64,000 nt of DNA from Orobanche coerulescens (GCA_033398695.1 CM065815.1:97678501-97742500), one strand, 5' to 3'. Positions 1 through 12,452 are shown, counted from the stretch's first letter. The notes: generated from the letters alone by a model not told the origin. Program-made: numbers and translations.

Positions 1-522
1 TTTTTGGCTAATTTTGAAATAAGCGGTAAAGAGGTGTGTCCCAATTTTTGATGCCAAATAGTGGCATTTTCATCTATGAGATTAAACATTTTTCGTTAAA
101 CGATGATTCATCTTAAAGATTAACAATATAAATATTACCATATCTCAATCTAATAAAAACAATTTGATTTTTTCTCATTGCAGTGCAATGGGTGATTTCA
201 AAAATTAATTTTAGTCCAGTATCACTTAATTAGGAAACACTGAGAAGATTATGACAAAGGCCATCAACAAAAAGAACATTCTCTATGGTTGGTAAAGGTT
301 TCTTACCTATCTTACCTGTACCTTTGATTTTCCCCTTTTGGTTATCACCAAAGGTGACACATCCTTGATCTTCCTTCTTGAGCTCCGTAAAAATATGCTC
401 GTTTCCACTCATGTGGTTAGAACATCCACTATCAATGTACCAATTATTTGATTGTACGATTGTCCTTGCTTGTAACTACGAAAACAATTTTCTTCTGTTT
501 TATTGGTACCCAAGCTAGTTTG
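1..522 (-). pseudogene. Ty1/Copia gag-pol fragment (protease region)
   Basis: Read on the minus strand, this stretch encodes the start of a Copia polyprotein protease. It shows WYIDSGCSNHM (Asp-Ser-Gly active site at about 425-433), then a conserved run of about 70 residues ending in HNLLSVS before a stop at about 230. The D-S/T-G triad followed by CSNHM is typical of Copia protease in plants. The frame is broken by stops between 230 and 1, and the element is cut at 523 by the LTR of another element, so it is a remnant. It is the oldest layer visible on the left side of the window. The rest of this Copia element lies outside the window or is lost. Confidence 0.85.
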
Positions 523-852
523 TGTAACACCCCCATAATACGACCGAGAATGTCACACGCCGTAGACCCTTATCACAAGGATCTACCAGGCTAAACTCCA
601 AAAGACTACTCAATGATTGACCGACCGGGGTCAAAATTAAATACAAAGTAGACCGACAAGGTCATTAACCAATTCAGAAACTAACGACATTCACATTTCA
701 ATGACAATAATAAACTTGAACACAGAAAAGAATGCAAACTCAATTTAATAAATAAAAACTACACCCATGCAAGGATGAATACTCGACCGACAGAGACATA
801 CCGACCAAAATGAAACAAAAGAAAAGACTCTGACTCTAGTGTGATTAGTATC
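523..852 (-). mobile_element. LTR B1, left part (3' LTR of tandem family B)
   Basis: This begins TGTAACACCCCC, like the other B LTRs at 29932, 38953 and 44138, and matches them base for base for long stretches. It stops at 852, where element A is inserted, and resumes at 10942. In element sense (minus strand) this is the end of the LTR. Left flank 518-522 is GTTTG; the matching right-hand duplication cannot be tested because the far end of the array (B5) is truncated. It is inserted into the Copia fragment. Confidence 0.92.
848..852. repeat. Target site duplication of element A (left)
   Basis: GTATC here is repeated exactly at 10942-10946. The two flanks join into an uninterrupted B LTR sequence when compared with B2 near 16136-16150, which shows that A inserted into LTR B1. 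Confidence 0.95.
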
Positions 853-3292
853 TGTAACACCCCAAACTAGGCGGATATTACAGTGCCGTGGACCCCCGAC
901 TGGGACCCACCAGGCGAATGAAAATGAATGAATTACACAGGTAAATGTAGTACCGAACCACATTACAACATCAATTACTCCGATGAGGAGTTTTATACAA
1001 CACACCCAGGATAAGATAGAATACATGTGTATTTTATGTGACGATAAAATACACAACACTGAATGAAATGAGTATTCAAACGGAATGTCTGCAGCGGAAT
1101 AAATAAAGGAACATAAATGGTGAGCAATTTGGGGCCCCTACTAGTATCACAGGACTCCTCGCCGTCACCGTGCTCTCCTGTGCCTTAGCCTTGCCATGAC
1201 ACAGCAGCATTCCCAACGAAATCGATTCTGAGAACAACAATCCTCAAGGGTTGAAAATACACAATCATGGTATATCTGAAGTTATGATTTATCCTGTCGA
1301 AACATACGCAATCAAACATGCTATATGAATCAACTATCAGTACGGCTCAAGGGAATGGTGCCACACTACGCCCGGGATGGAAATGTGTCCGTGCACAAGC
1401 CACCAACGATCAATACACGTGTGGTCTTGTACCTAATCAGTCTCACGAAGCCATCAACTCGTGTGCACAGTCCAATGTGAGGCCACCAACCAACACACGA
1501 CTATAATGTGCCCGGCATGAAAATCCTACACATACCAACCGTCACGCCAGTATGACCCGGAATGCCACAATATGACAAAAGTGACAACGAAAATGAATAA
1601 TGGCTCACCAAGATTTAAATGATGGTGAAAGGAATGATAGCTCAATGAAATGATCGGAACCGTCGTTCCTTATGACTGAGGTGATTAATTGACAATGACA
1701 AGTTTTGATACGATTAATACAATGATGAATGAGTTACGATTATGAATGAACAACAACAAAAGGAATGAATATCCTTTTAACCGAGTAAGAATTAACTTAC
1801 ACAATACCGATGACAATGTCCTTCCATGAACAACGTCCTAAATGAAATGTCGGTCGCTCGAACAACCTTGAACAACAATAGTTACCAACAACCGATCAAT
1901 ACACGAATCAAATACGATCATAACCGACCCAAACGTCGATACAACAATATCCGAACTCGTAGATGAACTCTAACGAAAACATTGAGATACCCGTTGGTTA
2001 AAACCAAACCCGAATTATCGAACCAACTCCAACATGATTGTTTCAAACCAGCAAAACATTATCAGTGACATCAATAATCTCATAGAAGTCCACAATTCAA
2101 GTTTATACTAACGACAATCGGAAATCCCCAAAATAACCGAAGTCAACCCCAAGGGTTCTTGAAATAATTCCGAAAATAACCATTAAATCCGTAGGAATAT
2201 ATTTATCCAAGTTAGATAATCCGTAACTAACATATACCAATGATAATCCAAGCTTACACGAAGAAATCGGAAGGAAAACCCAAAAATCCGAAATTCTAGA
2301 TCCAAGAGATTAATACCTTTGATTCGATGTGATGAAGATGATGAAATGATGATCAATCCGAAAGATGAGCTTGAAGATGATGATTGATGATTACACCTCG
2401 AAGAATCCCCTCCGAATCGCTCGAAATCGCCCAAGATGACCGAAGGAATGAAATGAGATGAGTAAATGACGAACTCTAACTAAACTGTCCAATTTATAGT
2501 CAGTCCAGGTTAGCGTGCGCTACCCCTTGTGCGTAGCGTGCGCTAACGAGTAATTTGGGTAGTCCAGTACCCACTGTCCGACACGGTAGCGCGCGCTACG
2601 TACCTTCTTGTAGCGTGCGCTACGGCCATACTACTAGCGTGCGCTAAAATCCATTGTTAGCGTGCGCTAACGAAATATTTGACGCCTTGATCGGAGTCCA
2701 AAACCGTCGCCCTCGATCGACCTCGATAGCGTGCGCTACAACAACCGATTAGCGTGCGCTATAATATTGATTGCGTACGCTACATATAACTCATAGCGTG
2801 CGCTATGAATTAATCGATGCGATCCGGTAGCCCTTTGGACTCAACACGATCCGTCCCTAGCGCGTGCTACTCCCCACATATAGCGTGCGCTACTACAACC
2901 CGTTAGCGCGCTACTTACCACTCGTGGCGTGCGCTACAAATAATCTCACTGCGGTCCGGTACCTTACGGATGCGGCCAGGCAACCTTAGCGTGCGCTAAA
3001 GGCCGAGTGGTAGCGTCGCTACCTATACCCAATTAGCGTACGCTAAAGGAGTATGTAGCGTGCGCTACTCCTCACGCATACTCGCGAAAATGACAATGAT
3101 GATAAACACGGCACGAAACTCCAATCAGATTAGTGATGAATGACGATTGATACACGATACGATTACTCTGAATGATGAATACCATGACTGAATATGAGTG
3201 ACATTTGATCAATAATGAATGAAATTACTGAGTATCAATTACTGAATGATAAATACTGAATGATAATTACTGAATTACAACTGGGTATTACA
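853..3292 (-). repeat. Element A 3' LTR
   Basis: 2440 bp; in element sense it starts TGTAATACCC and ends GGGGTGTTACA. It matches 8462-10941 nearly throughout. Differences cluster at about 1130-1250 and 2480-3010. Its copy of the branch-point hairpin seen at 8841-8855 is disrupted here (about 1218-1236). Confidence 0.95.
2511..3067 (-). repeat. Dyad array TAGCGNNCGCTA in A 3' LTR
   Basis: About 18 copies of the 12-mer TAGCG-NN-CGCTA or close variants at 15-45 bp spacing. The centre is TG on the plus strand (CA in element sense) in most, and CG or TA in others. It lies directly upstream, in element sense, of the TATA box at about 2492-2498. Several units are shorter than in the 5' LTR (for example near 2905 and 3011). 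Confidence 0.9.
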
Positions 3293-3309
3293 TACACCCC
3301 CCCTTAAAA
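3293..3309 (-). other. Element A polypurine tract
   Basis: On the minus strand TTTTAAGGGGGGGTGTA abuts the 3' LTR start. A purine run next to the LTR primes plus-strand synthesis in Ty3/Gypsy elements. Confidence 0.85.
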
Positions 3310-3310
3310 G

Positions 3311-3328
3311 AGTTTCGTCCCCGAAACT
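3311..3328 (-). other. Hairpin at pol stop, upstream of PPT (element A)
   Basis: AGTTTCG-TCCC-CGAAACT gives a 7-bp perfect stem. The TAG stop of the chromodomain frame overlaps it. Equivalent hairpins lie at 26371-26389 (C), 51371-51389 (E) and 18992-19006 (B). Confidence 0.7.
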
Positions 3329-3737
3329 AAGGGTCAAATAATTCGGGATAACTCTCCCGCATACTATCCTCGGTTTCCCAAGTAGCCTCTTCGACTCCGT
3401 GTCTAGACCACTGAATTTTAACCAAAGGAATCGTCTTATTCCTCAACTGTTTGATTCGCCGCTCTAAAACTCGTATAGGACGCTTCTCATAGGAATGATC
3501 GTCGGCGATCTCGATTTCGTCGAACTGAAGTATGTGACTCGGGTCGGCAACATACTTCCGTAACTGAGAGACGTGAAACACATTATGAATTCGGCTCAAC
3601 GCCGGAGGTAAAGCCAATCGATAAGCTAACTCGCCTACTCGATCCAAAATCTCAAACGGTCCAATGAATCTCGGACTCAACTTTCCCCTCTTCCCAAAAC
3701 GGAAGATACCACGACTCGGGGATACCTTGACCAACAC
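3327..3737 (-). pseudogene. Element A integrase C-terminus plus chromodomain
   Basis: 136 readable residues. They contain the integrase C-terminal [14 protein letters not shown] motif, the [13 protein letters not shown] linker, and a chromodomain ending [13 protein letters not shown]...YPELF. This tail is diagnostic of Tekay/Del chromoviruses, in which the chromodomain is thought to steer integration to heterochromatin. The frame is open to its own stop. It is separated from the catalytic core by a frameshift at about 3740-3758, so the apparent Met start is internal to the polyprotein, not a true start. Confidence 0.9.
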
Positions 3738-3757
3738 ATGGTCGCCAGCCTCGAACT

Positions 3758-4585
3758 CTAATGGTCGGCAGCGGTTATCCGCATATGATTTCGTCGACTC
3801 GAGTACAACAAACGACTTCTGATCAAAGCTACCTTCTCACGGGCGGCTATAAGCATATCGGGCTTGGTGCCGATTGATTCTGATAAGTCGTCCCAACATA
3901 ACGGAGATCGACAACGACGACCATACAAGGCCTCGTAAGGTGCCATCTTGATCGAAGTATGCCAACTATTATTATACGTGAACTCGATTAATGGTAGTTG
4001 GGCTTCCCAATCGTCTTTCCAATCGAGGACGCATGCCCTCAACATGTCCTCTAAGGTCTAAATAGTCCTCTCTGATTGTCCGTCGGACTGAGGATGAAAA
4101 GCGGTACTGAGATTAAGCTGAGTTCCCATAGCACGATGAACTGATTTCCAAAAATGAGACACAAATCGTCCGTCACGATCGGAAACGATACTTTTAGGAG
4201 TACCGTGAAGTCTGACTATCTCTTTGATGAACAGTTGAGCAAGTCTCTCGGGACCCCACGTTTCCTTGATCTCAAGGAAATGAGCTGATTTAGTTAAGCG
4301 GTCCACGATCACCCAGATCGTATTCATGCCACGACGACTCGTCGGCAAACTCGTGATGAAATCCATAGAAATGTCTTCCCATTTCCACTCGGGAATAGGA
4401 AGAGGTTTCAGCATACCTGTCGGTCGCTGATGTTCAATCTTAACTTGTTGACAGGTTAAGCATCTCGAAACAAATTCCGCGACTTCTCGCTTCATATTAC
4501 TCCACCAGTAATTTTGTTTCAAGTCCTTGTACATCTTGCTAGACCCCGGATGCACAGAATAAGGGGTAGCATGAGCTTCTTTCAA
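3758..4585 (-). pseudogene. Element A integrase zinc-binding and catalytic core
   Basis: Two frames together carry the HHCC zinc finger (HATPYSVHPGSSKMYKD ... CLTCQQ) and the DDE core: Asp in ISMDFITSLP, Asp in SDRDGRF, Glu in DGQSERT. All three acidic residues are kept. A stop follows SERTI at about 4058 and the next frame resumes at once with the LLRACVLDW helix region. Function is strand transfer of element cDNA into the host chromosome. It is now inactive because the polyprotein is fragmented. Confidence 0.88.
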
Positions 4586-5900
4586 AATCTAGTATTTCAA
4601 CTCGTGATTCGCGATACGCACAACCGATTCTTAAACCTCAAAAGTCCATCCTCGTGGACCACAAATCCAGGGCTTTCCCACAGGCCACATCCTCTCGGAT
4701 GCGCAACAATGATGGGTCGAACTCTGATTCTCTCGGATTTCCTCCTCGAGTGACGATGAAATCTCTAACATACAGAGCTGCCCCAGAACTCGCTGAAGCC
4801 GGACCTCGATCTCGGTTCTAAGGAATTCTGCTGAAGCTCCTTACGAAGCTTAACGGGCAAGCATCCGCTCACGAACGGACTTACGACTCAAGGCGTCGGC
4901 GACAACGTTCGCCTTGCCCGGTGGTAGAGGATCTCGATATCATAATCTTTGATTAATTCCAACCACCGTCTCGCGCATATTTAACTCCTACGAGTAAATA
5001 TATACTTTAAGCTCTTATGATCGGTGAATATCGGCAGTAACGCCATAAAGATAATGACGCCAAATTTTCAGCGAACACCACGGTGCTAGCTCCAGTCGTG
5101 GGTCGGATAATTAACCTCGTAAGGTCTCAATTGCCGTGAAGCATGGCAATAACCTTCTGTTACGCATGAGTACACATCCGAGACCACTGTCAGGATGCAT
5201 CACTATAAACCACAAATCCTTAGTCCCTGCGGCAAGGAGAGTGCAGTCTTGACATTAAGCGGCTCTTGAGTTCCTCAAAACTCCGTTGACACGCGTCGGA
5301 CCACGTGTATTTCTTATCCTTCCGCAAAGGTTCGTCAAGGGTTGAGCGATTCTAGAAAATCCTTCCACAAACCGCCGATAATAACCCGCTAATCCGAGAA
5401 AACTTGGATTTCCTTAACGTTCTTCGGAGGTAGCCAATCTCGAATAGCCTCCGTCTTCGAGGGTCGACCACGAACTCCGTCGATGAAATTACATGTCCGA
5501 GAAAAGTCACTTCGGACATCCGAACTCACATTTGGAAAACTTCCCAAAAGTTGTTCTCGTCTCAACACGTCGAGCACTTGATGAAGGTGAAACTCGTGTT
5601 CCTCCGGTCACGAGAATAAATCAAAATGTCATCGATGAAGACAACAACAAACCGATCCAAAAGTCGATGAAGACCCGATTCATTAACTCCATGAATACCG
5701 CAGTGCATTAGTCAATCCGAGCGGCATAACCACAAACTCATAATGACCATAGCGTGTTGAAACGCCGTCCTCGCGATATCCGACTCTCGAATCCATGGCG
5801 GTGATATCCAGATCTTAAGTCGATCTTGGAAAATACGAAGCTCCTTGAAGTTGATCTAAGAGATCATCAATACGGGGTAAGGGATACTTATTCTTGATCG
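4586..5900 (-). pseudogene. Element A reverse transcriptase (C-part) and RNase H, heavily frameshifted
   Basis: No long frame survives, but short conserved blocks can be read on the minus strand: KTEAIRDWLPPKNVKEI at about 5405-5455 (RT thumb) and a diverged GKANVV-type RNase H end at about 4880-4925. Single-base losses recur every 50-150 bp. Many fall where related elements have CAG or CTG, so part of this decay may be consensus error rather than mutation. Confidence 0.75.
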
Positions 5901-6203
5901 TCACCTGTTCAACTCCCGATAATCAATACATAAGCGGAATGAACCATCCTTCTTCTTGACAAACAACACCGGTGCTCCCCACGGGGGCGCACTCGGTCGG
6001 ATATAACCTTTCTCGAACAACTCCTCAAGTTGGTTCTTTAATTCTGCATTTCGGTCGGGGCCATCGGTGCGGTGCCTTCGATATCGGGGGCGTACGTGCT
6101 CCAACTCAATCGTGAATTCCACATCCCTCTGTGGAGGCAAACCGAGTAACTCGTCTGGAAAAATATCGGCATATTCCTTCACTACCGGAATGTCCGTCAA
6201 CAT
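5901..6203 (-). pseudogene. Element A reverse transcriptase N-terminal part
   Basis: 100 residues with [42 protein letters not shown] and [10 protein letters not shown], the classic start of Ty3/Gypsy RT (fingers). The frame is lost on both sides. A block of about 15 residues between VEFTIELE and ELKNQLEEL is out of register. Confidence 0.88.
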
Positions 6204-6703
6204 TACTGATGATTTCTCGGTTTAGGCCATATAGCACCAATGACCGACCCATCCCGGATTGAGTAACCTTCGCTTTCATCAAATTAATGACTTTACGAGC
6301 AGTAGGGATTACCTCCTGAAACACACATTCGACTCCATAAATGCGAAATGATAGTGACCAAACGCTTTGGACACTAATGATGGCATCATGACGATCCATC
6401 CAATCAATACCCAAGATGACATCGTCCTCGGCAAATCTACCATGATTAGGTCCGGCCATACCACGACCATGAAGTGAATCGGACAATTCTGAATCTCACG
6501 ACTTGACAATTCGTCTACCATCGGGTAGGCCCGATGACATAAGGCTCACAACTAGTAGCACTACCCGGACGTAGTCTACTCAAACATGACTCGGAAATGA
6601 ATGAATGAGATGCACCGGTATCGAAAAGGGTACACACGAGTTGAGATAGAATATCGAGTGTACACGAGATCATTCGGGCCTCGGGATCATCGGTCTTCTT
6701 CAT
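6204..6703 (-). pseudogene. Element A protease and linker
   Basis: Shows LFDTGASHSFIS, the D-T-G aspartic protease motif, at about 6600-6632, then DDVILGIDWMDRHDAII, the conserved block after the protease. The two blocks are in different frames. In an intact element the protease releases GAG, RT, RH and INT from the polyprotein. Confidence 0.85.
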
Positions 6704-7990
6704 CTCATAAATTCGGGGCTTGCCGGCCCCGAACCGGACGCTCCGTCGATAGCTCTTAGCTCCGCCTTTAGCTCTGTCGTCTTGAGCAGCCCCGAAGTGG
6801 CTTGATTACGCACATTTGAATGACACAGGAGCTTGAGATGACGCCGGAGTGGGTTTAGAGTCCCTACGGCAAAACGGGCCCTATGCCCGGCAATCCTGAT
6901 TGTGGCACGTGACATCGCTTTGGACATTTGGTGCTGAAATGACCTGTTCCTCACGGTTGAAGCAGGTGATGGCAGAATCGGCCGCTCGCGGCCGAGATTC
7001 CGCGGGTTTAGACGCCGTGGGAGGTCGCTCGGAAAAAGTAGAGCCATACGTGGTTTCTTGAAAGTGGCACGACTCCGTCAGGCCGATTCACGGTTCTTGG
7101 ACTTCTTGCTAGCGAGACGAAGGTTCTTTGCTTAGCAATTTCCTTAGCGATAGCTCGTAGGTGAGAGCTTTCTCAATGAACTCGGCAGTGGCACGGTTAT
7201 GATTAAATGGCGAAGTCTCATACGGGGTTTTGACCTCTTCTTTGAAATACTTGATCTTGTCCACGAGTGAATGATAGATGAGGCGAACGGAAGAAGTTCT
7301 GAAATTTTTCGGCGATGGCGAGAACATCATCATCCGCCGAAAGGTCGGGAGTGAGTAATTCGACAAATTGGCCTCCTGAGTGGGGCCGGATAGTACCTCT
7401 CCATCATGAGAGTCTTGGGCGATCCCAAGTACATGACCCGTCTGTGGGCTTCAACGATAACCACCATGAATGAGCGCTCTTACCGAGATAGTAAGCCGCA
7501 ACTGAAACTTTATGCCCTTCAGGGCAATCCACCATAGCAAATAACTTCTCAAAATGCTCAAGCCAATGAACAATATCCGCGGCTCGGATGAGCCCTCAAA
7601 AGTAGGTGGTCGCAAGTAGAGATATCGCTAATGATATTGCTTACACCCCTCTCTTGTCTGCGAGGTGGCGGCGGAGGAGCTGCTGATTTTGATTGACGGA
7701 GTTATGCATCGTCTCCATCAATCTGAGCCATCTGGGTCATTTGGGCCATCATGCCTGCATAAATGCGAGTGGGTCAACCGGACACCCTCTGGTAGCCGTG
7801 TCTGGGTACGACTCCCGACAGTGAATGATCGCGTCGGTGAATGAGTGGCACCGTCATTGCTCGATGAGTTAGCATTATTCTGGCATTTGCACGTGTATTC
7901 GCACGAGTTCTCGGGATTCGGCCCGCTCCACGGCCTCGTCCTCCACGTCCTCTGCCGACCCTTTCCATCTTGAAGTGGAAAGTCATATTA
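6704..7990 (-). pseudogene. Element A gag
   Basis: Pieces of gag in several frames. The N-terminus is Arg/Gly-rich (GRGRGGRGRG, at about 7910-7965). A central helix block reads NRATAEFIEKALTYELSLRKLL (7109-7366), and a degenerate zinc knuckle survives as GHRARF (about 6870-6890). The RG-rich start matches those of elements C (21690-21749) and E (46721-46766). No intact frame remains. Confidence 0.78.
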
Positions 7991-8445
7991 TGATTATATA
8001 TCTCGCATGAGTATCACATTATGATTATATTGTGAAATGATGAAAATGAGCATACGCGCTCAAATACAGCGATTACATGAATGATTAGTTGACGTGACAT
8101 GATTATCTGATGAAGTTACTGAAATGATTATCTTGAATGAGTTAACAAGATTAATGATTTGATCTTCCTGATCAACAACTGAATAACGAAATGAATTGAG
8201 TGATTAATGAGTTAACCTGACCGTCTTGGTCAAAATGACAATGATGATTGAGGATTGTTAACTGATGAATTATGAATGAATGATTAATGCCAGAAATTAT
8301 ACCATGGCATTAGAAATCTTACATTTCTTGGTCTGATTGGCTCGGCATTTGCACAGGTCACACGTGACACGAAAGTCCAATGATACTAGTCCGATGACGA
8401 TGATTTCAAATGAGACATGACTTGGAGGGTAGTATTCAAAACCAC
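7991..8445 (-). other. Element A leader between PBS and gag
   Basis: 455 bp of AT-rich, non-coding sequence with many short TGAATGA-type repeats. A GTAAG donor-like site lies on the minus strand at about 8325, which could start a gag-leader intron. Nothing else is recognisable. Confidence 0.5.
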
Positions 8446-8457
8446 GCTCCGATACCA
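8446..8457 (-). other. Element A primer binding site (tRNA-iMet)
   Basis: TGGTATCGGAGC on the minus strand, 4 nt inside the 5' LTR. It differs by one base from the plant iMet complement TGGTATCAGAGC found in element C. Confidence 0.9.
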
Positions 8458-8825
8458 ACTCTGTAACACCCCAAACTAGGCGGATATTACAGTGCCGTGG
8501 ACCCCCGACTGGGACCCACCAGGCGAATGAAAATGAATGAATTACACAGGCAAATGTAGTACCGAACCACATTACAACATCAATTACTCCGATGAGGAGT
8601 TTTATACAACACACCCAGGATAAGATAGAATACATGTGTATTTTATGTGACGATAAAATACACAACACTGAATGAAATGAGTATTCAAACGGAATGTCTG
8701 CAGCGGAATAAATAAAGGAACATAAATGACTGAATAAATGACTGAACAGACTGGGGCCCCCTACTAGTATCACTGGGACTCCTCGCCGTCACCGTGCTCT
8801 CCCTGTGCCTTAGCCTTGCCATGAC

Positions 8826-9947
8826 CTGAAAAACAGCATTCCCCAACGGGGTCAGTTACACAGAACAACAATCCTCAAGGGTTGAAAATACGCAACCATG
8901 ATATATCTGAAGTTATGATTTATCCTGTCGAAACATACGCAATCAAACATGCTATATGAATCAACTATCAGTACGGCTCAAAGGAATGGCGCCACACTAC
9001 GCCCGGGATGGAAATGTGTCCGTGCACAAGCCACCAACGATCAATACACGTGTGGTCTTGTACCTAATCAGTCTCACGAAGCCATCAACTCGTGTGCACA
9101 GTCCAATGTGAGGCCACCAACCAACACACGACTATAATGTGCCCGACATGAAAATCCTACACATACCAACCGGCACGCCAGTATGACCCGGAATGCCACA
9201 ATATGACAAAAGTGACAACGAAAATGAATAATGGCTCACCAAGATTTAAATGATGGTGAAAGGAATGATAGCTCAATGAAATGATCGGAACCGTCGTTCC
9301 TTATGACTGAGGTGATTAATTGACAATGACAAGTTTTGATACGATTAATACAATGATGAATGAGTTACGATTATGAATGAACAACAACAAAAGGAATGAA
9401 TATCCTTTTAACCGAGTAAGAATTAACTTACACAATACCGATGACAATGTCCTTCCACGAACAACGTCCTAAATGAAATGTCGGTCGCTCGAACAACCTT
9501 GAACAACAATAGTTACCAACAACCGATCAATACACGAATCAAATACGATCATAACCGACCCAAACGTCGATACAACAATATCCGAACTCGCAGATGAACT
9601 CTAACGAAAACATTGAGATACCCGTTGGTTAAAACCAAACCCGAATTATCGAACCAACTCCAACATGATTGTTTCAAACCAGCAAAACATTATCAATGAC
9701 ATCAATAATCTCATAGAAGTCCACAATTCAAGTTTATACTAACGACAATCGGAAATCCCCAAAATAACCGAAGTCAACCCCAAGGGTTCTTGAAATAATT
9801 CCGAAAATAACCATTAAATCCGTAGGAATATATTTATCCAAGTTAGATAATCCGTAACTAACATATTCCAATGATAATCCAAGCTTACACGAAGAAATCG
9901 GAAGGAAAACCCAAAAATCCGAAATTCTAGATCCAAGAGATTAATAC
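8826..9947 (-). other. Putative LTR leader intron (element A)
   Basis: The 5' splice site is AAAG/GTATTA with GT at 9947-9946. The 3' site is CTGTTTTTCAG/G with AG at 8827-8826. A CTGAC branch-point-like site has its A at 8852, 26 nt from the AG, joined to a CCCC-GTT-GGGG hairpin. The length would be 1122 nt. It is inferred from conservation of these sites in six LTR families; there is no RNA evidence. Confidence 0.5.
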
Positions 9948-10122
9948 CTTTGATTCGATGTGATGAAGATGATGAAATGATGATCAATCCGAAAGATGAG
10001 CTTGAAGATGATGATTGATGATTACACCTCGAAGAATCCCCTCCGAATCGCTCGAAATCGCCCAAGATGACCGAAGGAATGAAATGAGATGAGTAAATGA
10101 CGAACTCGACTAAAGCATCCCA

Positions 10123-10129
10123 ATTTATA
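10123..10129 (-). promoter_or_regulatory. TATA box, element A 5' LTR
   Basis: TATAAAT on the minus strand, 14 bp downstream (element sense) of the nearest array unit. It probably sets the U3/R boundary about 30 nt further on. Confidence 0.6.
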
Positions 10130-10142
10130 GTCGATCCGAGGT

Positions 10143-10712
10143 TAGCGTGCGCTACCCCTTGTGCGTAGCGTGCGCTAACGAGTAATTTGGGTAGTCCAGT
10201 ACCCACTGTCCGAACACGGTAGCGCGCGCTACGTACCTTCTTGTAGCGTGCGCTACGGCCATACTACTAGCGTGCGCTAAAATCCATTGTTAGCGTGCGC
10301 TAACGAAATATTTGACGCCCAGTACTGGAGTCCAGAAAACCGTCTGCCCTCTGATCTGACCTCGATAGCATGCGCTACAACAACCGATTAGCGTGCGCTA
10401 TAATATTGATTGCGTATGCTACATATAACTCATAGCGTGCGCTATGAATTAATCCGGTGCAGTCCAGTAGCCACTGGACTCAACCTGATCCGTCCCTAGC
10501 GCGCGCTACTCCCCACATATAGCGTGCGCTACTACAACCCGTTAGCGCGCGCTACTTACCACTCGTAGCGTGCGCTACAAATAATCTCACCTGCAGTCCA
10601 GTACCTTCTGGACTGCAGCCAGGGCAACCTTAGCGTGCGCTAAAGCTGAGTGGTAGCGTACGCTACCTATACCCAATTAGCGTACGCTAAAAGGAGTATG
10701 TAGCGTGCGCTA
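10143..10712 (-). repeat. Dyad array TAGCGNNCGCTA in A 5' LTR
   Basis: 18 units counted by eye in 570 bp. Most are TAGCGTGCGCTA on the plus strand; units with perfect palindromic centres (CG, TA) and single-base variants also occur. Long CTGGAC dyads interrupt the array at 10462-10479 and 10591-10618. Confidence 0.92.
10462..10618. repeat. Secondary inverted repeats (GTCCAG/CTGGAC) within A array
   Basis: GTCCAGT-AGCC-ACTGGAC (7-bp arms) at 10462-10479, and CTGCAGTCCAG-TACCTT-CTGGACTGCAG (11-bp perfect arms) at 10591-10618. Similar dyads recur in the arrays of B (18414-18431), C (20104-20119) and F (57122-57136). Confidence 0.75.
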
Positions 10713-11002
10713 CTCCTCACGCACAGCTCGCAACGAAAATGACAATGATGATAAACACGGCACGAAACTCCAATCAGATTAGTGATGAATGACGATTGAT
10801 ACACGATACGATTACTCTGAATGATGAATACCATGACTGAATATGAGTGACATTTGATCAATAATGAATGAAATTACTGAGTATCAATTACTGAATGATA
10901 AATACTGAATGATAATTACTGAATTACAACTGGGTATTACAGTATCATTGTCCTACATCTCCTTCCAAGCCAATCCTGTGACTGCTCCCGAGCTGCCAAA
11001 AC

Positions 11003-12452
11003 CTGAGCGCATAACAGGCACCCACTCCCCGAAAAGTCGGGGGTTAGCAAACTGGAATTTTGCTAGTGCAAGTACATAATGTACAAGATATACAAATAAT
11101 AACAACACAAAACTCAACAGCCACGAAGCCTTAACACAACCCATACATTCCCATATTCAACACAGAATAGCACTCGCATACACAAGCTGAAAGATAATCA
11201 CATAGTCATATTCTATTTGCGGAACATAACACCAATGAAACTTTAAACGAGCCCAAGGAGTCAAAGATCTAGTTTGAAAATCCATTTTATAAAAGGAAAA
11301 GTATTTTGATAAGATAGCTTGAAAACATTATTAATGACTCGGGCCGTCTTGGGGTTTTGAAAATCGAATGGGAATACTATTAGAAAATACTTCAAAAATC
11401 TCTCGAGTCCTCGACCCAACATGTGGAAAATAATTTGCAAGAAAACCATTACAACGTTATTCGGGGTTTTCGACCCAATTTATAAAACACCATCACAAGC
11501 GAATCATTACAACATCTCACGAGGTTCTCGGCCCGATCCAAATAATATCATCACAGTACAATCAAAGGCACAACCTCTCATTCGACAAATCCTGCTCAAG
11601 ACCCCAGATTAATTAACCCTCGGAGATCTCGACAAATATCCTTGGTTAATTAACCCTGATACCAACATTGAAAACAAGTTGAAATAAACTTCAGAAACAC
11701 GAATCGCGGTCTATATCAAGACCAACATTTTGAAGCGAGTTGCAAGAACTTTGAATTACGAAAATCATCTGGTAACGGAGTCTTAGCTATCACTCAAATA
11801 TCCATTACCAATAAGCCTTCCAGGAGCCTCCCTTGCACACATGTACACCGGCGTTCACTCAACTATGTTGGCGCCCCTTGAACATGTCACCGCGCCGGCA
11901 ATCACTCCCAAAAGAGCCGCCCCTTGCACGCGCATTAGGTAACACCGGTGTTCACCAAACATATGGAGCCGCACATTGCAGCGTACACCAGGCCGGAGTA
12001 CACACCCCGCCCTCAGAGGTTCCCGGATACGATGTCTCTCACAACAAGTATTCACATTATTACAAACATCAAGTACACAATCAATCGTTGCAACAATTAT
12101 CAAATCAATACACCAATTCACACAATTTATCTGCTAGTCCATAACCACATAATAAACAATAACACGCACGTTATCAATCAAGACCCAACACAATAAGCCT
12201 TCGGCACAACCAACCAACGCTACACATATATCCTTATATTGCGACTCAACCGAATATATATATATATATATATATATAGATATATGGATATATATAACCT
12301 TACTATATTATATGAATAACTATAGTTCATCCATCAATCCAAGTTGAGTACGTCAACTAGTGTTAGCATTCATCACTCGTCGTTCACCGACATAGGCATA
12401 TATATCAATATACGTATATACATACATATATTTAACATATAAATATATATAA

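Larger units (their letters stand above)
853..10941 (-). mobile_element. Element A: complete but decayed Tekay-type Ty3/Gypsy retrotransposon
   Basis: Both LTRs (853-3292 and 8462-10941), a 5-bp TSD (GTATC), an iMet-type PBS (8446-8457), a PPT (3293-3309) and a gag-pol order GAG-PR-RT-RH-INT-chromodomain are present, all on the minus strand. The internal region has many frameshifts and no intact ORF. The left LTR is about 40 bp shorter than the right one, largely through small differences at CAG/CTG triplets that may be consensus errors. The short divergence elsewhere and the perfect TSD argue for a fairly young insertion in spite of the broken frames. Confidence 0.95.
8462..10941 (-). repeat. 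Element A 5' LTR
   Basis: 2480 bp. In element sense the order is: TGTAATACCC start, dyad array (10712 to 10143), TATA box (10129-10123), leader with donor AAAG/GTATTA (9948/9947), 1.1 kb, CTGAC plus hairpin (8855-8841), acceptor TTTTTCAG/G (8827-8826), then GGGGTGTTACA. Confidence 0.95.

Noticed and set aside
745..1059. Minus-strand ORF across the B1/A junction at 852-853 (a longer LTR A copy at 8297-8773)
   Set aside because: It reads through LTR termini and PBS of element A; no domain.
10143..10712. CRISPR-like array of short repeats and spacers
   Set aside because: The 12-bp dyads at 15-45 bp spacing are too short, irregular and degenerate for CRISPR, lie in the U3 of plant LTRs, and recur in both LTRs of each element.
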